8,121 nucleotides of DNA from positions 1-8,121 of the forward strand of contig CAZMUN010000046.1 in the NCBI GenBank assembly GCA_964569815.1. The letters run 5' to 3'. Shown piece by piece: positions 1-5,832 of this stretch. Within the stretch, counting starts at the first letter, position 1. Every line of letters starts with the position of its first letter. Made by a program: the position numbers and the translations under genes. Source of the DNA: CAZMUN01 sp964569815 (GTDB taxonomy: Archaea; Iainarchaeota; Iainarchaeia; Iainarchaeales; GCA-2688035). The notes beneath the pieces were generated by a model. That model searched no databases. It saw only the letters and a list, made by a program, of their open reading frames with translations, and had not been told where the DNA came from.

Positions 1-1319
1 ATTGCAGCAGTGCTGTTCCCAACCCCGTCCAACAGCTCTGTTCTTTCTCGGACCTCTTTTCCCAAGCCAGCCATTTCTGCAATGCCTGCGGCATTGTCTG
101 CAACGCTTCCATAAGTGTCAGAGGCAAGCGTTATGCCCAAAGTTCCAAGCATGCCGACAGCAGAAATTGCAACGCCAAGCATTCCTGCAAAGTAATAGCT
201 TAACAGGACCACGCCGCCAACAGTCAAAACCGGGACCGCTGTACTAAGCATTCCTGTTGAAAGGCCTGCAATCACATTTGTTCCTGCTCCAGAACGAGCA
301 GCAGCAGCAATCTTTTGTGTCGGGCTGTGAAAAGGGCTTGTAACAAGTTCAGTCGAATAGCCAATTATTATCGCGCCAGTAAGGCCTGTTACAACTGCCA
401 GAAAAAGGTAAAAGTTTCCAAGGTAGTAAACCAAAAAAAAGTAGGAAATGGCAGCCATTAAAAGAGCCGCGGCAAAAACGCCCTTGTCAATTGCCCTGAA
501 CAAGTCTTCTTTGCTTGTTCTTACTCCCAAAGATGCAATGATTGAAGCAACTATGCCGATTGCCGCCAAAGCCAGCGGAATCAAAATTCCGTTGGTTCCC
601 ATAAAAGCCACTCCAAGAACCATTGCAGCAATTATTGCGTCAACATAGCTTTCAAAAAGGTCTGCACCCATTCCAGCTACATCCCCGACATTGTCGCCGA
701 CGTTGTCCGCAATGACAGCAGGATTTCTTGGGTCGTCTTCCGGAATGCCTTGCTCTACCTTTCCAACAAGGTCTGCTCCAACGTCAGCGGCCTTTGTGTA
801 AATGCCGCCTCCAACTCGGGCAAACAATGCAATAGAGCTTGCGCCAAAGCCAAAGGCATAGATTATTGTCGGGTCGTTGAATGCAAGGTATGAAACCGTT
901 ACGCCAAGAAGGCCCAAGCCCACTACGGCAAAGCTCATGACATTGCCTGAGGCAAAGGCAACCCTAAAGCCTGCTTTCACGCTTTTGACCGAGGCCTGCG
1001 TTGTCCTTGCATTTGCGGAAGTGGCAGCCCTCATCCCAATGTTACCTGCTATCGCGCTAAGAACGGCTCCAAAAACGAATACTATTGAGGGCTTGTAGCC
1101 AAAGGCAAGCACTAAAGCTATTGCCACCACAAGCACAAAAACGACCAAAACCTTGTACTCGGCATTTAGAAAGGTCATTGCCCCGTTGTGGATAAGGCCG
1201 GAAACGTGCTGCATTTTTTTGTTTCCAGGGCTATGGCTTAAAACAACAGACCTTTTAACAAAGCTGAAAAAAAGGGCAATGAGGGAAACAGCTATGACCG
1301 CATTTATCAGGAGGGACAT
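1..1319 (-). CDS. hppA: Membrane-bound ion-translocating pyrophosphatase, N-terminal 439 residues (3' end outside window)
   Basis: Integral membrane enzyme that hydrolyses PPi and uses the energy to pump H+ and/or Na+. The frame starts at ATG 1319 and is open to the window edge, giving about two thirds of the usual ~680-residue protein. It has many hydrophobic helices and the family signatures: DVGADLVGKVE at about residues 179-189, the acidic PPi/Mg site EDDPRNPAVIADNVGDNVGD at about 194-213, then GMGADLFES (217-224). The last readable residues are GVGNSTAA, and Ala438 sits where K+-independent enzymes carry Lys, so a K+-dependent type is indicated. The acidic residues used for ion selection, by family numbering, are D220 (6.50), E223 (6.53) and also D227 (6.57), so H+ versus Na+ cannot be decided here. 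It starts 27 nt after the mre11 stop, but a TATA-like box overlapping that stop suggests its own promoter. Identity is secure; ion specificity is inference. Confidence 0.96.
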   Translation of the reverse strand, partial: MSLLINAVIAVSLIALFFSFVKRSVVLSHSPGNKKMQHVSGLIHNGAMTFLNAEYKVLVVFVLVVAIALVLAFGYKPSIVFVFGAVLSAIAGNIGMRAATSANARTTQASVKSVKAGFRVAFASGNVMSFAVVGLGLLGVTVSYLAFNDPTIIYAFGFGASSIALFARVGGGIYTKAADVGADLVGKVEQGIPEDDPRNPAVIADNVGDNVGDVAGMGADLFESYVDAIIAAMVLGVAFMGTNGILIPLALAAIGIVASIIASLGVRTSKEDLFRAIDKGVFAAALLMAAISYFFLVYYLGNFYLFLAVVTGLTGAIIIGYSTELVTSPFHSPTQKIAAAARSGAGTNVIAGLSTGMLSTAVPVLTVGGVVLLSYYFAGMLGVAISAVGMLGTLGITLASDTYGSVADNAAGIAEMAGLGKEVRERTELLDGVGNSTAA

Positions 1320-1342
1320 GCTCAAATAAAGGGAAAAACTGG

Positions 1343-1350
1343 TATTTTAA
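1343..1350 (-). promoter_or_regulatory. TATA-like box for hppA
   Basis: On the minus strand the sequence reads TTAAAATA, ending 23 nt before the hppA ATG at 1319. The same octamer occurs 21 nt before mre11. The spacing predicts transcription beginning at or within a few bases of the start codon (leaderless), and no Shine-Dalgarno-like sequence is seen there. The box overlaps the mre11 stop codon at 1347-1349. Confidence 0.5.
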
Positions 1351-2591
1351 GGTTTTGCTGGCAAGGGCTTTGCTGCTGAAAGCATTTCAACAACCTTGTC
1401 TATATCGCCCTGCTCCAAAAGGTCGAAAACCCTTTTTACGTCAAAGGCCTCGTTAAAAGAGGTTTCGGCCAGGTTTTTTTCCAGAATCTCGAAGCCCATT
1501 GCTGAAATGCTTTTGTTTCCAAGCTGCTTTCCGCGCAGTTCCTCAATCTTTTTTTGGAATGAATCCTCTTCAAAATCAAGGTCAATGGAAACAAGGGCCT
1601 TTTCAGAGAATTTTTCTTCCACTGCCCGAAAATCAAGGTCTGTTTGGGCCAGGCCTTTTGCAAGGCTGCCCTTTGCCTTAACCTTTACCAAAGGCTTTCC
1701 CTTGGCATTTTCAAGCGCTTTTGAAATTGCTTCCGAAACGGCCTCTTTGGCCTGCTCGGAATTTGCTTTCTCTAGGCTTACCTTTTCGTAAAGAAACTGC
1801 CTTTGTTCAGGCAAAGGCAAAAATTCGGCACTCTTCTTTTTGGAATCAAAAACAAAGATTCCCTTCGGCTTTGTGGATTCAAGCCTTTTCATCTGGGTTA
1901 CTATTGTAGAACCAGGAACAAGAAGATTGTGAGACTCAAGATGCTTATCGGAAGACCAGTGAAGGTGACCGTCTATTACAAGGTCAAATCCTTTTGGCAG
2001 GTCATCCAAAGAAATTGAGGCAATCATTTCGTCGTCAAAAGGCAGAAATTCCTTTAGGCTCTGGTGCAAAACAAGAATGTTTAAGGCATTAGGCTCGGGC
2101 TTTGGATTCCACATTTTAAGTGCATCCAAGGCCTTTTTTTCAGGAACTCCGGAAAGGCCCTGAACCACGACTTTTTCCGAGCCTTTTTCAAAAACCGCTT
2201 TTGCAGCGTGAAGAAAAACAAGGCAGCCTGCTTCCTGCAAAACCTCCAAAGCGTTTTTGAAGTCCTTGGAGCGAAACTCGTGTGTGCCGGCGATGGCAAC
2301 AACAGGCAAATGCGAGAAAAGAAATTCCTGAGAAGGGCCTTTTTTGGAATACTTTATGATTTCCTGCGCCCTTCCCCTGTTCCTCAGAATGGAAAAAAGC
2401 CTGAACATGTCAACCCAGGCCTCCTGGCTTGGAACAGCCTCGTTGAACAGGTCTCCCGGCAAAAGCAGCAAGTCAGCCTTTTCTTTCAAAGCGAGCTCAA
2501 AGGCCTGCTTGGCCTGCTCAAAGGCTTCTGCAGAACGAATTGTCCCCCTTCCAAAGCCCAGGTGGAAATCCGAAGCGATTGCAATCCTCAT
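1347..2591 (-). CDS. mre11: Mre11/SbcD-type DNA repair nuclease (calcineurin-like metallophosphoesterase)
   Basis: A 414-residue protein. The N-terminal ~260 residues carry the metallophosphoesterase motifs in the order of Mre11: DFH (D8, H10), GDLFNE (D47), GTHEF (T103, H104), LVLHQS (H176) and DGHLHW (H209, H211), followed by LLVPGSTIVTQM, typical of archaeal Mre11/SbcD. The usual GNHD/E motif is GTHE here, so the metal-binding Asn is replaced by Thr103. The C-terminal ~150 residues are charged and helical, as in the Mre11 capping and Rad50-binding region. Mre11 processes DNA double-strand ends together with the ATPase Rad50. No rad50 flanks it: a PadR regulator lies upstream and hppA downstream, whereas many archaea keep the pair adjacent. 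The ATG at 2591 lacks a Shine-Dalgarno sequence but has a TATA-like box 21 nt upstream, so leaderless initiation is likely. A related phosphoesterase that works without Rad50 is possible. Confidence 0.88.
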   Translation of the reverse strand: MRIAIASDFHLGFGRGTIRSAEAFEQAKQAFELALKEKADLLLLPGDLFNEAVPSQEAWVDMFRLFSILRNRGRAQEIIKYSKKGPSQEFLFSHLPVVAIAGTHEFRSKDFKNALEVLQEAGCLVFLHAAKAVFEKGSEKVVVQGLSGVPEKKALDALKMWNPKPEPNALNILVLHQSLKEFLPFDDEMIASISLDDLPKGFDLVIDGHLHWSSDKHLESHNLLVPGSTIVTQMKRLESTKPKGIFVFDSKKKSAEFLPLPEQRQFLYEKVSLEKANSEQAKEAVSEAISKALENAKGKPLVKVKAKGSLAKGLAQTDLDFRAVEEKFSEKALVSIDLDFEEDSFQKKIEELRGKQLGNKSISAMGFEILEKNLAETSFNEAFDVKRVFDLLEQGDIDKVVEMLSAAKPLPAKP

Positions 2592-2612
2592 GAAAGAAAA
2601 AGGCCTGGAAGT

Positions 2613-2620
2613 TATTTTAA
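2613..2620 (-). promoter_or_regulatory. TATA-like box for mre11
   Basis: The minus strand reads TTAAAATA, identical to the box before hppA, and ends 21 nt before the mre11 ATG (2591). It lies in the 36-nt gap between the padR-like stop and mre11, so mre11 need not depend on read-through from the regulator gene. Confidence 0.5.
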
Positions 2621-2627
2621 GGGTTGT

Positions 2628-2942
2628 TCAATCAACCATTTTCAGCGTGTTTTCAAGCTCTTTTTTGGCTTCCTTAAGCAAGGTTTTTCCCGAAGAGGTA
2701 ATGGTGTAAACAGTCCTGTTGCCCTCTTTTTTGGCTGAAACAAAGCCCCGGTTTTGAAGCTTGTACAAGACAACATATGCCGAAACATTGCCAGGCAGGA
2801 AGCCAAATTTGGCCTCGATTTCTTTCCGCAGAACATAGGCATGGCTTGGCTTTTTCTTAAGCAGGCTCAGGATGTAGACCCAAAGCAATTCAACGCCAAG
2901 CTTCCTTTTAAGGCGCGTGAGCTCGCGGCTTTTCTCAGCCAT
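2628..2942 (-). CDS. PadR-family winged-helix transcriptional regulator
   Basis: A 104-residue basic protein that fits a single PadR-type winged-helix domain. It has an N-terminal helix, then ILSLLKKKPSHAYVLRKEI (about residues 24-42), where 'HAY-LRKEI' matches the PadR 'hGYeI...i' signature. A recognition-helix segment follows (GNVSAYVVLYKLQNRGFV, about 51-68), then the wing KKEGNRTVYTITSSGKTLL (about 71-89) with the family's typical R-x-Y-x-I-T-x-x-G pattern. The C-terminal helix is short, as in the small PadR subgroup that dimerises through it. Such proteins usually repress nearby or divergent genes in response to a small molecule. It is divergent from ino1, with 98 nt between the two start codons and a shared symmetric TATA region, so ino1 and itself are the most likely targets (inference). 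The predicted transcription start lies only ~8 nt before ATG 2942. Confidence 0.85.
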   Translation of the reverse strand: MAEKSRELTRLKRKLGVELLWVYILSLLKKKPSHAYVLRKEIEAKFGFLPGNVSAYVVLYKLQNRGFVSAKKEGNRTVYTITSSGKTLLKEAKKELENTLKMVD

Positions 2943-2961
2943 TGCAAAAAAAGAAAAGCGG

Positions 2962-2983
2962 CGAAAGTTTTATATATATAAAA
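2962..2983. promoter_or_regulatory. Divergent BRE/TATA element between padR-like gene and ino1
   Basis: Positions 2968-2983 (ttttatatatataaaa) form a perfect 16-bp palindrome with a TATA core, readable in both directions. On the plus strand a purine-rich CGAAAG (2962-2967) precedes it, a good BRE for ino1, predicting a start near 2998-3003 and a leader of about 40 nt. On the minus strand the start would fall near 2950, just before the regulator's ATG. One TATA element may serve both genes, so occupancy in one direction could compete with the other. Confidence 0.7.
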
Positions 2984-3008
2984 TAGCGTAATATTAGCAA
3001 CTATTTTA
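2979..3008. promoter_or_regulatory. Candidate operator: 8-bp inverted repeat over the ino1 transcription start
   Basis: TAAAATAG (2979-2986) and CTATTTTA (3001-3008) are perfect inverted repeats separated by 14 nt. The palindrome TAATATTA (2989-2996) lies between them. The element overlaps the 3' edge of the TATA box and the predicted ino1 start, where a dimeric repressor would block initiation. Being AT-rich, it could be chance. The PadR-type neighbour is the proposed binder, but the site does not match the ATGT-N8-ACAT form known for some PadR proteins. Confidence 0.35.
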
Positions 3009-3025
3009 CAGTCATAAAACATTTG

Positions 3026-3032
3026 GGAGTGG
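3026..3032 (+). promoter_or_regulatory. Ribosome binding site of ino1
   Basis: GGAGTGG lies 8 nt before ATG 3041. This decides the start in favour of ATG 3041 over an in-frame TTG at 3023, which would place the Shine-Dalgarno sequence inside the coding region. Confidence 0.65.
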
Positions 3033-3040
3033 TTCAAAAA

Positions 3041-4147
3041 ATGGGAAAAATCAAGGTCGCAATAGCGGGAATTGGAAACTGTGCAAGCTCGCTTATCCAA
3101 GGCGTTGAATACTACAAAGACGTCACAGCAAACGATGAGTTGGTTCCAGGGCTGATGCACAACGTTTTAGGCGGCTACAAGGTTTCAGACATAGAGTTTG
3201 TGGCGGCCATCGATGTCGACAAAAGAAAGGTCGGCAAGCCTTTGAACAAAGCCATATACGAAAAGCCGAATAACACCTACGAGATTCTGCCAAAGGTCTC
3301 AAAATGGGGCGATGTAATTGTTCAGAAGGGCCCTGTTTTGGACGGCGTGGCACCGCATATGTCAGAATACCCTGAAGACCAGAGCTTCAGGGTAGATGAA
3401 AAGCAGAAGCCTGTTGACGTAACAAAGCTTTTGAAGGAATCCGGTGCAGAAATTCTGATGAACTACATGCCTGTCGGCTCAGAACAGGCAACCCAATACT
3501 ATGCGCGGGCCGCTTTGGATGCAGAATGCGCTTTTTTGAACTGCATTCCGTCATTCATTGTTTCAGAACCAGAATGGGAGAAAAAGTTTGTTGAAAAAGG
3601 CCTGCCCTGCGCTGGAGACGACATCAAGGCACAGGTTGGCGCAACCATTATGCACCGCGTTTTGGCAAAGCTCTTCGACGACCGCGGGGTAAAAATCGAT
3701 GGAACATACCAGTTAAATGTTGGCGGAAACACCGATTTCCTGAACATGGCAAGGCACACCAGGCTCAAATTCAAGAGGATTTCAAAAACCGACGCCGTGC
3801 AGAGCAATTTAAGAGTCCCCCTAGAGGCAGACAAGGTCCACATTGGGCCAAGCGACTTCGTGCCCTGGATCAAGGACAGGAAGATTTGCTTCTGCAGAAT
3901 CGAGGGGCAAAAGTTTGGCGGCGCACCAGTAAACATAGAAGTCAGGCTGCAGGTTGAAGACAGCCCAAACAGCGCCGGCTGCACAATTGACGGAATCCGC
4001 TGCTTGAAGCTTGCATTGGACAGAAAGGTTTCAGGAAAGCTGACCTCAATCTCAGCTTACACGATGAAGCACCCAGCCATACAGTACCCTGACGACATCG
4101 CAAGGCAGATGGTGGAAGAGTTTATTAAAGGAAAACGTGAAAGGTAA
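3041..4147 (+). CDS. ino1: myo-Inositol-1-phosphate synthase (actinobacterial/archaeal type)
   Basis: Converts D-glucose 6-phosphate to 1L-myo-inositol 1-phosphate with an NAD+ cofactor that is oxidised and re-reduced in the cycle. The 368 residues match the compact archaeal/actinobacterial form (~360-370 aa) rather than the ~500-aa eukaryotic one. Visible signatures are the Rossmann loop AIAGIGNCASSLIQGVEYY (about residues 7-25), VQKGPVLDGV (94-103), MPVGSEQA (143-150), GDDIKAQVGATIMHRVLAKL (192-211), QLNVGGNTDFLNM (224-236), KRISKTDAVQSN (245-256), HIGPSDFVPW (267-276) and DSPNSAGCTIDGIR (307-320). The central K-x-Q-x-G-A-T-x-x-H-R and N-x-G-G-N-x-D blocks are conserved catalytic and NAD regions, and all appear intact. 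It lies 519 nt before a CDP-alcohol phosphatidyltransferase that would use its product. The start at ATG 3041 is supported by a Shine-Dalgarno sequence. Confidence 0.96.
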   Translation: MGKIKVAIAGIGNCASSLIQGVEYYKDVTANDELVPGLMHNVLGGYKVSDIEFVAAIDVDKRKVGKPLNKAIYEKPNNTYEILPKVSKWGDVIVQKGPVLDGVAPHMSEYPEDQSFRVDEKQKPVDVTKLLKESGAEILMNYMPVGSEQATQYYARAALDAECAFLNCIPSFIVSEPEWEKKFVEKGLPCAGDDIKAQVGATIMHRVLAKLFDDRGVKIDGTYQLNVGGNTDFLNMARHTRLKFKRISKTDAVQSNLRVPLEADKVHIGPSDFVPWIKDRKICFCRIEGQKFGGAPVNIEVRLQVEDSPNSAGCTIDGIRCLKLALDRKVSGKLTSISAYTMKHPAIQYPDDIARQMVEEFIKGKRER

Positions 4148-4576
4148 CCAGATAGTGTAATTACTGTTAGCTAATATTGTTTCAGCGCATTCCTTTATTT
4201 TTTCTTTTTTCTCTTTTTCACTGAAACTTATATGCTTGAAATAGTTAAGGAATGAACGCTGGCGTTGAATAACCAATTCAAGCATAATAGTCTTTGCACC
4301 AAAACGATTCACATATATTTTAGAGGTTCTTACGTAAGGGCCGTTGCATTCTACATTGGACTCAGGCAGTATCTCTTTTATGGAATTCAAGAAACCCAAG
4401 CCACTGGGAACAAGGTTCTCAAGCTTGTTTATTGTTAGTCTGATGCCAAAAGCCGCTTTGGTTTTAAAGCATTTGTACGGCTTGCTGGCGTCGCAATCAA
4501 AATAAGCCTTGATGAACGCCTTCTTGATATCCGGACTCGAGTTGACTAGCCAAGGAGGTAAAGATCCAAAACGATG
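4148..4576 (-). pseudogene. Relic of a LAGLIDADG homing endonuclease (C-terminal half)
   Basis: The minus-strand frame is open from a TAA at 4577-4579 down to the ino1 3' end. It encodes LPPWLVNSSPDIKKAF, then the LAGLIDADG-like helix FIKAYFDCDAS (4516-4484), then a RLTINKLENL...FLNSIKEIL segment. The end is FLNYFKHISFSEKEKKEKI (about 4249-4193), resembling the usual 'F..yIGFS...K..kL' tail. The match is to the second half of a monomeric endonuclease; the first half is absent. No ATG, GTG or TTG precedes the LAGLIDADG helix. The first is TTG at 4399, already inside the domain. Upstream, a different frame (about 4626-4563) encodes plausible preceding sequence (...NAHNIVLDL), hinting at a frameshift near 4563. 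The frame runs on antisense into ino1 to 4052 only because the original stop seems lost. Such genes are mobile, in introns, inteins or free-standing. The assignment rests on motif reading by eye. Confidence 0.65.
4194..4219 (+). terminator. T-rich putative terminator after ino1
   Basis: A strongly T-rich tract begins 46 nt after the ino1 stop (several runs of five or six T broken by single C or A). Archaeal termination commonly uses such T-runs. The tract is also the antisense of the lysine/glutamate-rich tail of the endonuclease relic, so its composition has an alternative explanation. Confidence 0.4.
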
Positions 4577-4633
4577 TTATGGGCATTAGCTGCATCCCCT
4601 TTCATTAGCTTACCGCTATGAATTGGATTTTAG

Positions 4634-4641
4634 TTTATAAA
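4634..4641 (+). promoter_or_regulatory. TATA-like box for the CDP-alcohol phosphatidyltransferase
   Basis: TTTATAAA ends 25 nt before GTG 4667, consistent with transcription beginning at or near the GTG. It supports the GTG start and shows that the lipid synthase can be transcribed independently of ino1. Confidence 0.55.
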
Positions 4642-4666
4642 GCGATTTGGAAAGAGAGGGCTTCCG

Positions 4667-5332
4667 GTGAAGTTTAAAAACACCAAGAGATATAATAGTA
4701 ATATGCTCTACGCAGGCAGGCAGCGTTTTGAGAAGATTTCAGTAAAAATCGGTTTGGCGTTTTCAAAGATCCCTTTGACGCCAAACCAGTGGACTATTTT
4801 TTCTTTGATTCCCGCCCTGGCATCAGCATACTTTCTTGCAACAGACTGGTTTTTGAGTGCGGCCGCGCTTTTCTTTGCAGCATCCTTTTTAGACATGGTT
4901 GATGGCGCAGTAGCACGCGTTACAGGAAAGGCGAGCAGGTTTGGCGCTTACCTGGATACAATAGTAGACAGGTATGTTGAAGCGCTTATTGTAGTTGCAT
5001 TGCTTTTCGTTGCACTGCCCTACCCGGAATTTTTGGCTCAAATTTCTTTTATCCCCATGCCTGCCTGGATTTTCCTCTACTTTTTTGGCGGCATGATGAC
5101 AACATACGCAAAAGCGGCAGCCAAAGAAAAGGAAATCGTTCAAGAGGGAATGGAGCTCAAAGGCGGCATGCTTGAAAGGGCTGAACGCCTCATCATACTG
5201 TTCGCAGGAATAGTGCTTGCAAGCATCAGCCTGGAATATTTGACCATTGCAATCATACTGCTCTCAGTTTTCGCAAACAGTTCAGCACTGCAAAGGATTT
5301 GGATTGCAAGGAAGATGGAAAAGAATAAATAA
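4667..5332 (+). CDS. CDP-alcohol phosphatidyltransferase, probable archaetidylinositol phosphate synthase
   Basis: A membrane enzyme that transfers a phosphoalcohol onto a CDP-activated lipid with release of CMP. The complete family signature D-x2-D-G-x2-A-R-x8-G-x3-D-x3-D is at residues 76-101 (D76, D79, G80, A83, R84, G93, D97, D101), with the four metal-binding aspartates intact. At 221 residues with about six hydrophobic segments (around 44-60, 62-80, 103-118, 131-147, 173-188, 190-204) it has the normal family size. The substrate is inferred from context: ino1 upstream supplies inositol-1-phosphate, and archaea build inositol lipids by joining it to CDP-archaeol. A transferase for glycerol phosphate or another alcohol cannot be excluded from the motif alone. 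GTG 4667 is chosen because of the TATA box 25 nt before it and a purine-rich GAGAGGG at 4654-4660. The alternative ATG 4703 would remove only 12 residues. The arrestin-like gene follows after 32 nt, probably in the same operon. Confidence 0.88.
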   Translation: MKFKNTKRYNSNMLYAGRQRFEKISVKIGLAFSKIPLTPNQWTIFSLIPALASAYFLATDWFLSAAALFFAASFLDMVDGAVARVTGKASRFGAYLDTIVDRYVEALIVVALLFVALPYPEFLAQISFIPMPAWIFLYFFGGMMTTYAKAAAKEKEIVQEGMELKGGMLERAERLIILFAGIVLASISLEYLTIAIILLSVFANSSALQRIWIARKMEKNK

Positions 5333-5353
5333 GACTTTGAAAAATACTATTTG

Positions 5354-5359
5354 GGTGAT
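5354..5359 (+). promoter_or_regulatory. Ribosome binding site of the arrestin-like gene
   Basis: GGTGAT, complementary to the 3' end of archaeal 16S rRNA, ends 5 nt before ATG 5365. Its presence, together with the absence of a convincing TATA box in the 32-nt gap, suggests translation from a transcript shared with the upstream lipid synthase. Confidence 0.6.
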
Positions 5360-5364
5360 TTGCA

Positions 5365-5832
5365 ATGGTTTTTGGGTTTGGCGAGGGAAGCATTGACCTA
5401 ATGCTCGACAAAACCAATTTTTCATATGGCGAAACAATCAGCGGAAAGCTAAATTTGAAGCTTAAGAAAGAAAAGCAGGCCAGGAATTTGCGGGTAAGGC
5501 TGCAGGCCGAACTACGCCAGTCCAGCGGAGGACCTGCTTTGATCAGCACAGGCCAAAAAAGAAGCGCTGAAAAAAATACCCTATATCAAACCGAAACCAT
5601 CTTGGACGGGGAAAAGCTTTATGCCCCTCCGGGAAAAGAATACCAGTTTAAGATACAGGTTCCGGCCAAAAACGCGATGCCTCCAATGCCGCAAGGCAAT
5701 CTTGGAAAAGCTTTGGGCGCAGTTGGAATGCTTGCAGGCGTTCACACAAGCCTTAAATGGCATGTCATTGCCTCGCTTGACATTCCAGGCGGAAGGGACG
5801 TCAGCAAAAAAATCCAGGTAAGCGTTCAGTGA
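5365..5832 (+). CDS. Arrestin/Spo0M-like beta-sandwich protein
   Basis: A 155-residue soluble protein with no signal peptide. The N-terminal part, IDLMLDKTNFSYGETISG followed by KLNLKLKKEKQARNLRVRL (about residues 10-46), is the characteristic arrestin-N/Spo0M opening: a strand, a turn with Y-x-x-G-E-x-I-x-G, then a strand of alternating hydrophobics. A second conserved block, LYAPPGKEYQFKIQVPAKNAMPP (about 85-107), matches the 'L..G...f.F.i.vP...P' segment. The end, SLKWHVIASLDIPGGRDVSKK (about 129-149), matches the '...v.Y.v.a.ld.pg..d' strand. Only one arrestin-like domain fits this length. The family acts as binding scaffolds; no enzymatic residues are expected and the partner is unknown. 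It probably shares an operon with the lipid synthase 32 nt upstream and overlaps the convergent ThiI-like gene by 7 nt at the stop codons. Function in lipid or envelope processes is only suggested by context. Confidence 0.75.
   Translation: MVFGFGEGSIDLMLDKTNFSYGETISGKLNLKLKKEKQARNLRVRLQAELRQSSGGPALISTGQKRSAEKNTLYQTETILDGEKLYAPPGKEYQFKIQVPAKNAMPPMPQGNLGKALGAVGMLAGVHTSLKWHVIASLDIPGGRDVSKKIQVSVQ

Noticed and set aside
877..1098. Plus-strand open frames across 1-1320
   Set aside because: They are antisense to conserved hppA motifs and lack ribosome sites; the minus-strand protein is unmistakable.
2208..2738. 176-residue plus-strand open frame
   Set aside because: It overlaps both mre11 and the PadR-type gene antisense and has no recognisable domain.
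3023..3040. In-frame TTG start that would lengthen ino1 by six residues
   Set aside because: The GGAGTGG ribosome site lies inside that extension, 8 nt before ATG 3041, and the family N-terminus (short stretch before the A-I-A-G-I-G-N loop) fits the ATG.
4052..4147. C-terminal extension of the endonuclease frame antisense to ino1
   Set aside because: This part is the complement of conserved ino1 coding sequence, so it reflects a lost stop rather than endonuclease sequence.
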